A stretch of 64,000 bases of DNA from Arcuatula senhousia (Eukaryota; Mollusca; Bivalvia; Mytilida; Mytilidae), in NCBI GenBank assembly GCA_963971305.1, contig OZ020306.1, positions 5,200,842 through 5,264,841 of the forward strand, written 5' to 3'. A model generated the notes under the pieces. The model was not told the origin of the DNA. It searched no databases and worked only from the letters and a program-made list of their open reading frames with translations. Position 1 is the stretch's first letter. Every line of letters begins with the position of its first letter. Shown here in pieces: positions 1 to 9,500 of this stretch. The position numbers and the translations under genes were made by a program.

Positions 1-17
1 TTTTAAATAATAACAAG

Positions 18-23
18 TTTATT
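18..23 (-). terminator. LINE polyadenylation signal AATAAA
   Basis: The minus strand reads AATAAA about 20 bases before a T/A-rich end at base 1, the position expected for the end of the LINE transcript. Confidence 0.6.
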
Positions 24-429
24 CAACAATTACTCGTTACAATTTACCCTAGTGGACCGAGCAATATCCAGACTAAGGGTTCCTGTGTTTTACACATCCC
101 TCTGACCCAGGAATAATCATAGGGATAACACAACAGTCCCCTTTTACCTTTCTAATAGCAAAATAAAAAAAAACCACACATATATATATTTTTAACTGTT
201 GGAAGTATATTTGCAAAAGACAATTTTAAATAGGAATAATATGTGTACATATAACATACAAATTAAATGTAACAATAAAGCTAAACGGTAACAACAAAAA
301 ATATATCAGTAGCTGAGTAATTACGGTAATTATGTGAAAGCAAGTCGGACACACCTTGATCATGTGGATATAGATCATTTTCAGATATGTATATTTTAAA
401 ATGGATTTATATAGCTTGTATATGGTAAG

Positions 430-3400
430 TTAAATTATAAGTTCAATGATTCTCTGGAGTTTCCGTTTATCAAGATGATTGTTATTTTTACAGTTATTAA
501 TTAAGGAAAGAGATGATCGAAGATTGTATTTCCATACATTCAACAATGAATCGAAATCAAATCGTTCATGTCTTTCTCGAAATTTTAACTTGTTCTGCAC
601 CTTCCAAAGGTTCCATTTTGAATAAAATAGGACAGTATTCAATAAATAATCGTTGTCATTTCCATAAAACCCAAGTATCATATTTTGTTCTGATATTTCT
701 AAATTTTGGATGATGTTTGCGGATACTAAGATTTGGGTCAGATTTCTAATGATTAATTTTGCAAAATCGCAATGAACGAATAGATGTTGTAACGTCTCAG
801 AATTTTGAATGTTATTTAGTTGACAGAAATGACATTTTCCGTTAGATTTTTTCATTTGGTATAATCTATATTCTGTATAAAGGATATTGTGGATAGTCTT
901 CCATTGGAATTCTTTTACCCGTTTTTCGACATTAATGTATTTTAGAGTAAACCAGACTTTCTTCCAATCATTTTGAATTAGATTGCCAAAATGGGAGTCC
1001 CATTTTTCGATACATTTTGGATGAATGTTATCTTTTACTTGAAGAATTTGTTTTATTGTTTTTATATTAAGATCTTTGACTTCTAAAACTTTTTTGTTTT
1101 TAATAACTTTAAGATCGTATCTAATTTCGAATTCTTTAATTATTAAGGTGGTATCATTAACATCATTTAAATTATTACGTAGCAAATTGGGAAATTTTGT
1201 TGTTATTGCTTTTTTAATTCGGGAAAATTCTGAAATACAGTTTCGTTTGTCTATAAGACTATTATATACTTGTTGGCACGACAAAAAATTATTTTCCGCG
1301 TCATCCCATATGTCCTTAATGTTTCTAAAACCACTTTTATGGAAAGAAGGAAAAAAAAGAGTATTGCCTTGGAAGGTTATATCTTTATTTCCAAAGATAC
1401 GCATATTCAGAATATTTTCTTTTGTATTTGTGTCCTGTAAATTATGCACGAGTTTCGCCCAGGCTGAAAGACATGAGCGATAAAATAATGGTATTTTATT
1501 TAGGGGCACGTTTTTTAGGCTTGAAAGTCTACATAAAAATAAATTTTCATCAAATTTCACATCAAGTTTACGTAGGTAGAACTTTCCTATGGCATTCCAG
1601 CTACATATTGGTTTGTGAATCAAGTTGTATATTGTTTTTATTTGATAGCACTCAATTATAGAATCGAGTGTTGTCATCCCCATACCCCCTTCTAATTCAT
1701 TAAGACAGCAAGTGTTCCTGTTAACTTGATTTACACCCCCATCCCATATAAAATCCCAAATTAAAGTGTTGATTTGTTTGGTGACCCATTCTGGTACACA
1801 CCTGACTTGAATTTCGTACGAGCAAAGTGACAAAATCAATGTTTTTATTACCAAGGTCTTTCCGGTGAAGGTAAGTTTGCGACTTTTCCAAACATGGATA
1901 CAGTTTTTTATCTTTTCAATTATGCTTGTCCATGTTTTGTGGTCGTCAACTTTGAATCCGTGATGGATTCCTAGAGTTTTAACATTTGTCCTAATCCAAC
2001 TGATCTTATTAAATTTTGGACGCTTACGCTTAGTTGAGCCTATGCATAATCCTTTTGTTTTATCATAGTTGATTTTAGAACCCGATGCTTTTTCGTATTT
2101 GTTCAGTATGTTGAATGCGTTTTCAACCGATGTTTCATCTTTACTTAAAAGTTGGGTGTCATCAGCAAACATACTGAGTTTAGTTTCTATGATTTCACCT
2201 TCTGATTCGCCCGGTAGTTTAATACCTTTTATATCATCGTCACGTCGAATAGAAGAGGCTAATGGTTCTGCTTGTAATATGTATAATAACGGTGCAATCG
2301 GACACCCTTGCCTTGCTGATCTTGTGATTTTAAAATAGTTTGAAAGATATCCATTGGTTTTAATACACGTTATTGCGTTTTTAAAGAGCATTTTTATCCA
2401 TCCCCTGAAATTGATACCGAAATTGAACTTTTGAAGCACAAAATCTAACCATCCCCATTCTACCCTATCGAACGCTTTTTGTTGGTCTAAAAATATAATA
2501 ATTCCTTCTTCGTCTTGATTGTCAATATACTCAATAATATCTTGAATCATTCTGTTGGCCTCGTTTATATTTCGACCTTTAACGAAACCTTTCTGATCTG
2601 AATGTATGATCTTAGGTAATATCGGCTTGATTCTCTCAGCTAAAATTTTTGCTATTATTTTGTAGTCGTTATTTAACATAGTTAAGGGTCTCCAGTTACG
2701 AATGTTTTCCCTTTCTCCCCCTTTATGTAGAAGAGTTAGTACCCCTCTATATTGGGAATGACACATGGTGTTTTCATTAAATATTTCTTGTTTAAGTTCC
2801 ATAAAATCATGTTTAATTATATTCCAATATAGGGAGTAAAATTCTGAAATGATTCCGTCTTCTCCGGGACTTTTTCTTTCTTTTAAAATTTTAATAACAT
2901 TTTCAACCTCTTCGATGGAAACAACTCTTTCTAAGTGTTCTCTGTCTTCCGCACTGACAAATGTCTCGATGTTATGACAGAGTTCGTTAGCACTTTCTTG
3001 GTCCCACCCTTCAGAGCTAAAAAGTTCTGAATAGAATCTCACTTGTTCGTGTAAAATAGAATCAATGTCAGATTTAATTGTTCCATCATGAAGTTTTATT
3101 TTTTCCCAAAGTTTATCTTGTCCACGCTTTTTTTCGAGGTTGAAAAAATATCGCGTTGATTTTTCTCCGTCTTCTACCCATTTTACTCGGGATCGAATCT
3201 TAGCGGCCTCTGCCCTATTCGTATAGTATTCGCTTATCTCATTTTCTAGTTCACGTATCTCTGGCCCGTTGTTCGTGTCACTATTTTTTAGGGTTTCAAG
3301 TTTATTTTCAAGTTCTTTTATCTGCTTATTTTTATTTTTATTTATATTTTTACTTAATTCGATCGTTAATTTTTTTATCTTTATTTTGACATAATCCCAC

Positions 3401-4269
3401 CAATCACGTATGGTGCTAAATTTATTTTTATCATTTTTCCAAATATGCCAACATGTTTGGAAGACCTGCGAAAAGTACTCGGTTTTTATTATATTAAGAT
3501 TCATGATCCAAATTCCCGGTCCTCTTTGGATCGGATCTAACTTAATTTTCATTGACACCAAGTCATGATCGCTAAATGGAAAATGATTAATTCGGCTATT
3601 AGATATTTTGCTGGACAGCGATTTACTTGTGAAGATATAGTCAATTCTAGACTTAGAGTTGCCTCTAAGAAATGTATATTTTTTTGAAGATGGATTTTGC
3701 TTTCGCCAGCAGTCTTCTAAGTCAAATTGTAATAAAATTTGTTTTAGATCTATTAACCCGGAATCGTCATTTTGATGGGGAGGCGATCGGTCTAGTTTTT
3801 TATCTAAACAACAGTTGAAGTCGCCAAAGAAAATATTATGATCAGATCTATTGTTTAGGTCGGTGTTATAATTAAAGTTCTGGCAAATATGTTTAAAAAA
3901 GTTCTTTTTATCACCCGGTACGTTTGGTGCGTATATATTGAATATATGAAAAACTTCAGATTCAGTTTCAATTTCACTTTTTTGTATTCGGCCGTTAAAA
4001 TTGAGATCAAAAAATTTAATATTGTTTAATCGCTTGCTTGTTAGAATTGCAACACCCCGGGATTCGCTCGAACCGCATTTCCAATCACTTTCGTTACCGC
4101 CCGCGGCTTTCCATTCATTTGACCATTCATTTATTTCATTGTCGGTACAGTGAGTTTCTTGTAAACATATTAAATCGATTTTCTTTGTTATGAGCCAATT
4201 GAACACGGTATTACGTTTTTTGATATTTCTTAAACCGTTAACATTTAAAGAGATACAGTTCAAGGACAT
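430..4269 (-). CDS. LINE ORF2: APE endonuclease-reverse transcriptase
   Basis: A 1279-aa protein. The N-terminal apurinic-like endonuclease has QETH at residues 37-40, GDFN at 149-152, SRIDYIF at 207-213 and SDHDLV at 233-238. A lysine-rich linker of about 300-360 follows. The reverse transcriptase has motif A LDQQKAFDRV at 594-603, RQGCPIAPLLY at 653-663 and the catalytic FADD at 701-704. A Cys/His cluster near the C-terminus (CHFC ... HLFVHC) matches the C-terminal cysteine motif of L1-type ORF2 proteins. The start is the first ATG, directly before the conserved endonuclease opening LNVNGLRN. The arrangement and the FTGKTLVIKTLI segment after the RT suggest the L1/Tx1 group rather than CR1 or RTE. 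By family role it nicks target DNA and primes reverse transcription there. Confidence 0.93.
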   Translation of the reverse strand: MSLNCISLNVNGLRNIKKRNTVFNWLITKKIDLICLQETHCTDNEINEWSNEWKAAGGNESDWKCGSSESRGVAILTSKRLNNIKFFDLNFNGRIQKSEIETESEVFHIFNIYAPNVPGDKKNFFKHICQNFNYNTDLNNRSDHNIFFGDFNCCLDKKLDRSPPHQNDDSGLIDLKQILLQFDLEDCWRKQNPSSKKYTFLRGNSKSRIDYIFTSKSLSSKISNSRINHFPFSDHDLVSMKIKLDPIQRGPGIWIMNLNIIKTEYFSQVFQTCWHIWKNDKNKFSTIRDWWDYVKIKIKKLTIELSKNINKNKNKQIKELENKLETLKNSDTNNGPEIRELENEISEYYTNRAEAAKIRSRVKWVEDGEKSTRYFFNLEKKRGQDKLWEKIKLHDGTIKSDIDSILHEQVRFYSELFSSEGWDQESANELCHNIETFVSAEDREHLERVVSIEEVENVIKILKERKSPGEDGIISEFYSLYWNIIKHDFMELKQEIFNENTMCHSQYRGVLTLLHKGGERENIRNWRPLTMLNNDYKIIAKILAERIKPILPKIIHSDQKGFVKGRNINEANRMIQDIIEYIDNQDEEGIIIFLDQQKAFDRVEWGWLDFVLQKFNFGINFRGWIKMLFKNAITCIKTNGYLSNYFKITRSARQGCPIAPLLYILQAEPLASSIRRDDDIKGIKLPGESEGEIIETKLSMFADDTQLLSKDETSVENAFNILNKYEKASGSKINYDKTKGLCIGSTKRKRPKFNKISWIRTNVKTLGIHHGFKVDDHKTWTSIIEKIKNCIHVWKSRKLTFTGKTLVIKTLILSLCSYEIQVRCVPEWVTKQINTLIWDFIWDGGVNQVNRNTCCLNELEGGMGMTTLDSIIECYQIKTIYNLIHKPICSWNAIGKFYLRKLDVKFDENLFLCRLSSLKNVPLNKIPLFYRSCLSAWAKLVHNLQDTNTKENILNMRIFGNKDITFQGNTLFFPSFHKSGFRNIKDIWDDAENNFLSCQQVYNSLIDKRNCISEFSRIKKAITTKFPNLLRNNLNDVNDTTLIIKEFEIRYDLKVIKNKKVLEVKDLNIKTIKQILQVKDNIHPKCIEKWDSHFGNLIQNDWKKVWFTLKYINVEKRVKEFQWKTIHNILYTEYRLYQMKKSNGKCHFCQLNNIQNSETLQHLFVHCDFAKLIIRNLTQILVSANIIQNLEISEQNMILGFYGNDNDYLLNTVLFYSKWNLWKVQNKLKFRERHERFDFDSLLNVWKYNLRSSLSLINNCKNNNHLDKRKLQRIIELII

Positions 4270-4567
4270 TTGCTTTGGTTGAATGGATAAATTTACTATT
4301 TACCGTAGATGATCTAATAATCATCTCAACACTACTATCATTCATTTTACAAATCAAAAATATCATATAAATACGTCAAATACAAGTATTTCCAAAAAGT
4401 AATATCACAATAGAAAGATATCATTTTACATCTACAAGTTATACGCATATGATGATAATCACAATAAATCATACAACAATACATAATAAAATAAAATATT
4501 TTTGGGGGACTTTCAAAATTCCCTTGTACAATTTTTTGTAAAATCAAATACATGGTAAATGAAGGAG

Positions 4568-6043
4568 TTAGTCAGCTTTTGGTTGTTTTCTCACACGATC
4601 TGCCGATCCTGGCGTGGCTGTGATTTCACTTCTATTGCGTTTACGGTCAACTGCTGCGGGTGTCTGTGGAAAATATCCTGTGTAAGTGTTTTGAATGAAG
4701 TCTATGATTTTTGCCGAAATGTGGTCTATTCCTTTTGCACCAATATGGACACCGCTACTGTCATTCTTATCAAACAAGGATTTTTGCACATGACCGTCAT
4801 GGAAAAAGTCACTCGCTATGTCAATGAAGTGAAGATCGTCGTCCCTTTTACACAAAGATTCAATGAAGGAGTTAACCATCTTGCCTGTTTCATTCATCTT
4901 GAGTGTTTTGTTTCCTGTACCTTTACGTGGGATGATGTTGCAAACCCCGATCCTTGATTCTGGATAACTCAGTTTAACTTTACTTATCGCTTGAGAGGCA
5001 TTTAAGATCACTTCATTTCCATCGTTTTGATTTTTTCCGACATCGTTTGTCCCAAGACATAGTACTACACTTTGTACTGCTAAGTCCTTGTCAGTTTTCG
5101 TCGTGGCAAGGCTAATACAGTCTGATACACTTTCAAATGACGCACCCGAGATTGCAGCGTTAGTAACATCTTGACGATTCATGTTAGACAAACGTTTACA
5201 ATTGGACGCACCAAGAATAATGTTTGTACTGGTACAAGATGGGGTTGTTTCAGCGATTTCTTTGTCGGATTCTGTCGAGGTGGATCCTGTTGACAAGGCA
5301 TCTTCCTCTCGCTGGGCTGCTCTACCTTCGGCTATCTCTGGGGCGTATATACCAAAGTTGGTTCTGTCAATTTCCTCTAGACGTGTCGAACAGTTATGAT
5401 GAGTGTGACCTTCTTGTTTGCAGAAAGAGCATGTTACGGGTTTCGGACAGTTTTTGGCTATGTGACCTACTTCATTGCAATTGTGACACCTTCTGGTATA
5501 AGTTTGTGGGCGTTCACTACAGCGATAAGAAGGGTGGCTTGTCAATTTACAGTATACACATTGAGTTCTGTTGTTATCAGCAAAGATTCGCACTTCAAAT
5601 TTACCAAACATTGTTCTGTTGGGAAGAATTTTAGTACAATTGACAATCTGGAGATATCGTGAACCATTTTCAATGTCTGTACCTCTGATATAACCCCGCT
5701 TCACAGAGCCTGGAATTACCTGGCCATACTTGAGCATTTGTGTAGCAATATAGCAGTTGTCGAATTCGACTGGGGCATCCTTGATAGTAACGTTAGTTAC
5801 GGTTTTTTCAATTTCAAGGAAGAAAATAGACCTGTCTCTGAACGATAGCTCTTTTGAAACCAAAATGTTTTTACTTGTTTCATCTTTTAAGGTTACTATG
5901 CAGTTTGTTTCTGTAATTTGTACAGCACTTACGTTTTCTAAGCTTAAATGTTTTTCCATCTCGCTTAAAACTTCCTGATGATTAAGTCCTCTGAATTGTT
6001 TCGTGTTAAACTGCACTGATAGATGTCTTTTAAATTTCTCCAT
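4568..6043 (-). CDS. LINE ORF1: triple CCHC zinc-knuckle protein with SGNH-esterase-like tail
   Basis: A 491-aa protein. Residues 1-150 form a mixed alpha/beta region like the N-terminus of Tx1-type and ZCCHC3-like ORF1 proteins. Three perfect C-X2-C-X4-H-X4-C knuckles follow at C162-C175, C186-C199 and C205-C218. An acidic Ser/Thr-rich linker runs to about 273. The C-terminal region 275-452 resembles SGNH/GDSL hydrolases: Ser280 in LGAS, Gly300, Asn333 in GTND and His433 in GVHIG. The usual Asp of GDS is Ala279 and the Asp three residues before the His is Ser430, so hydrolysis is doubtful. By analogy the knuckles bind element RNA in the RNP. The tail ends in a basic stretch (RKRNRSE). Confidence 0.88.
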   Translation of the reverse strand: MEKFKRHLSVQFNTKQFRGLNHQEVLSEMEKHLSLENVSAVQITETNCIVTLKDETSKNILVSKELSFRDRSIFFLEIEKTVTNVTIKDAPVEFDNCYIATQMLKYGQVIPGSVKRGYIRGTDIENGSRYLQIVNCTKILPNRTMFGKFEVRIFADNNRTQCVYCKLTSHPSYRCSERPQTYTRRCHNCNEVGHIAKNCPKPVTCSFCKQEGHTHHNCSTRLEEIDRTNFGIYAPEIAEGRAAQREEDALSTGSTSTESDKEIAETTPSCTSTNIILGASNCKRLSNMNRQDVTNAAISGASFESVSDCISLATTKTDKDLAVQSVVLCLGTNDVGKNQNDGNEVILNASQAISKVKLSYPESRIGVCNIIPRKGTGNKTLKMNETGKMVNSFIESLCKRDDDLHFIDIASDFFHDGHVQKSLFDKNDSSGVHIGAKGIDHISAKIIDFIQNTYTGYFPQTPAAVDRKRNRSEITATPGSADRVRKQPKAD

Positions 6044-6442
6044 GTTTGTTTATGTTGGGTGAGTTCAATTCAAGTTGTCAACAAATACACTAAAATGCAC
6101 AATTAACTGCAAATAGTGCAACTAAAGCACCAAATAAAGTTCGAGTCTCAATAGATGTTGCGTTAGGTTGAAAATCCTTGACTTAGCAATCCAAAATATA
6201 TAAGTTTTTGAGAAATTTTTGGAGAGCGAAAAAAAACTCACATCTTCCTAAACCGGAAGTCCCGTCAATCAATCTTTAGATTATTTTAGTTCTGCTACTT
6301 ATACAAGGAAATTGTAAAAAATATATATAAAAATATGCTATTGGAAAATTTCCCATCAATCCAATTCATTTTTTTTAATTCAATACAAATTTTAGTGACA
6401 ATGTTTTTCTTGTACAAAGATCAACCATAAGAAGCTGTATAC

Positions 6443-6573
6443 CTTATCCCAGACTAGAACACCATCTCCCTGTTGATTGGACTGTTCCTTTAACTTTAAC
6501 AGACATTTAGAAAATATATCAGCACATTCTTGTAAGGACCATACTCTTTGGTCTCTCATACCAGTGCCAGAAC
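6443..6573 (-). CDS. UBA2: UBA2 exon 10
   Basis: Encodes [10 protein letters not shown] to LVWDK, matching the family segment DQQVL ... GAELIWDK. Donor AAG|GTATAC opens the intron that holds the LINE. Confidence 0.92.
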
Positions 6574-9500
6574 CTGAGACTAATAATAAAAAAAGAAATG
6601 GAATTCAGCTTGCTTAAAAAATGAATAAGGGGGACAATTTTTTTTTATTTCTTTGATTACCTAGATATAAATTTGATCAAAGTTGATATTAAGTATAATA
6701 AACTCTGACAGCTAATAGGTTTAATTCCTAAGTTAACTCTTCTCCTAAGTATAGGGTGCCTTTCATTTAACCCTATCCTCTAACATTGAATTAGGTCTGG
6801 ATTTTAATACAATAACAACACTATATAACAACCATGAAACACTATATACCAACCATGAGGTAAATCTGTATACTCTAAAGGAGTTGGTGGTCGTCTTTTC
6901 TTCCATAAATTCTCCATTGATAATAAATACTTTATGTCATCTTTAAAGAACTACAAAACAAGAGATAGAAAGTTTGGAATCTGTTAAGGGTTCATCAAAA
7001 TACAAAGTTAAACTTTGTAATTTAAATTGTTTATATTCATATTGTTTTGAGACATTATTGTCGCAAACCAACAAAACTCTGCCTGGTTAAACTAATAATG
7101 TAATATTTCAATACTTGTATAATATGTGTTATGTTATGTTTTGACATTTTGATTACAGCTTTTCAATAAGCTGTTTATTCCCATAATTCATTGATAATGA
7201 ATGTTACAAGCTAAGCAAAGTTTTTCATTGCAGATTTTGAAATTATGATATCTTTGTTTTGTCACTGTACAAATGTTGTAGATTTCAAAAGAAGAATTGC
7301 TTGTCGAGATATTTAATGCTGACTTTTTTCGTGGAGCGGGTATGAGTTTTTCTCTGCTTGGCTGGTTAGTCTTGTTAGGGCTGTTCCAACAAAACATACA
7401 TGGGACGGGGGGAAGGCAATTTAATTTGCTGGTATGGTTGGGTGTTAGAAACTTGTATTAAGTTCAAAGAAAATAAGGAAAGTTTAATAATTTGCTTCTA
7501 TGGGTGGTACCCCTGTAGAAAAAGTGCCTTCCCCTGGTCCCATGTATGTTTTGCTGGAACAGCCCTTATTATAGACTTTTCAAAAGTAGTTGCTGTTTTT
7601 TAATCCTTTCTTTATGCTACAGTGCTCTATTATATACACAACACAACCTTCCTTCCCTGTATAAATCACCTTATTAAAGAGTTTATGAGGATTATAGCCT
7701 GTTTCTGTTGCCCAGGATCTGGTGGATTTTCTTTCTATACCCCCTGCTGCACTTTCTACTGCCTCCTTCTGTAATGCACTTTGTCCTGCCTCGCCTATAA
7801 AAGAAAAGAAAGACAAAATAAAACTTGCAAAAAATAGTTGTTTATGAACCTACTGCTAAATAATTTATAATGTTTTATAATAAATTGAATTATGTCTGAT
7901 GACTTTGAACTTACCTGTTAATTCATGATCTTCTGTGTCTAATGACCTTGAACTTACCTATCAGTTCAGGATCTTCTGTGTCTGATGACTTTGAACTTAT
8001 CTGCCAGTTCAGGATTTTCTGTGTCTGATAACCTTGAACTTACTTGCCAGTTCAAGATCTTCTGTGTCTGATGACCTTGAACTTACCTGCCAGCTCAGGA
8101 TCTTCTGTGTCTGATGACCTTGAACTTACCAGCCAGTTCAGGATCTTCTGTGTCTGATGACATTGAACTTACCTGCCAGTTCAGGATCTTCTGTGCCTGA
8201 TGACCTTGAACTTACCTGCCAGTTCAGGATCTTCTGGGCCTGATGACCTTGAACTTACCAGCCAATTCAGGATCTTCTGTGTCTGATGACCTTGTACTTA
8301 CCTGCCAGTTCAGTGTCTCCTGTGTGTGGTGACCTTGACATTACTAGCCAGTTCAGGGTCTTCTGTGTCTGGTGACCTTGAACTTACCAGCCAGTTCAGG
8401 ATCTTCTGTGTCTGATGACCTTGTACTTACCTGCCAGTTCAGTGTCTCTGGTGTGTGGTGACCTTGAACTTACCTGCCAGTTCAGGGTCTTCTGTATCTG
8501 GTGACACATCTTGGTCTGGGTCTTCTTCTCCAAATAACTGACTACAACATAGTAAGGAATAAAGGTTTGATGCTTTATTGCAACAAGAGTTAACACTAAA
8601 GTATGTCTGGCCTGCTGGCACCATCAGAATACCTAATTTTTCAACTATTCATTTATAAATACTCGCTATTTTCCTGTGGATCAACCAAAATGATTCTAGA
8701 TGTCATAGTCATTGAGAAACAGACTTAACATAAAAGACTGACAATATTAACAGTCATTTAGTGTAGAAATGAGGTCAAGGACAGATGACATTGTGAGGGA
8801 CTGTAAAACCCCAATTAATTCATTAATATCCTTAAGATAATATGCCTTGCTATTATACTTTAAAAAAAATCATTTTCCAGAAAAGTCTTACAAAGACAAT
8901 TACAGCCTGAAAAAAAGACCTAAGTTCACAAAATAGCTGAAGTGTATAAATGGCGTCAAGGTCACATGCCATGCCATGATGATGACATTTGTGTAGACCA
9001 TGACCTGAACTGTCTGTGTGCCAAATATCAGATGCCTAGCTATTATACTTTTCAAAAATTCATTTTCCAAAAAAGTCTTACAAAAAAGACTTTGGTCCGA
9101 AAAAAGTTCAGAGTCAATGGAGCCTGAAAATGGGGTCAGGGTCACATCGCATGGTGACAGTTGCGTAAACCATAACCTGAACTGTCTGTATGCCAAATAT
9201 CAGATGCCTAGCAATTATACTTTTCAATTTCACAAGTCTTACAAAAAAGTTTACGACGCTGCCACCAGAAAGTAATACCTATGTCTCGACTTCCGCAACT
9301 ATTCTTCGCAGGGGAGACAAAATACACTTAATTCTTAGTATTTTTGTTAAGCATATTTACTCTAATTTATTGCTGTCACTCACAAAAGTCTCTTTAAACG
9401 TAATTTTTATGCTTTGTTGTGTTTTAGCTTTCTATCATATTCATACTGTACAAGGAATTTTAACATGTGGCTTAACTTTTTCTACATCAATCATAAAATG

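Larger units (their letters stand above)
1..6280 (-). mobile_element. Full-length L1/Tx1-like non-LTR retrotransposon (LINE)
   Basis: Two uninterrupted ORFs lie in the usual ORF1-ORF2 order on the minus strand, separated by a 298-base spacer (4270-4567) with no ORF or domain I recognise. Bases 1-429 are the 3' UTR and end in a polyadenylation signal at the window edge. About 240 bases upstream of ORF1 (6044 to roughly 6280) are the probable 5' UTR; the exact 5' end is not visible. The element sits in UBA2 intron 10 in the same orientation as the gene, less than 200 bases from the exon 10 donor. No stop or frameshift was seen in either ORF, so it may be recent and competent. The target-site duplication cannot be checked because the 3' end coincides with the window start. 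Confidence 0.9.
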
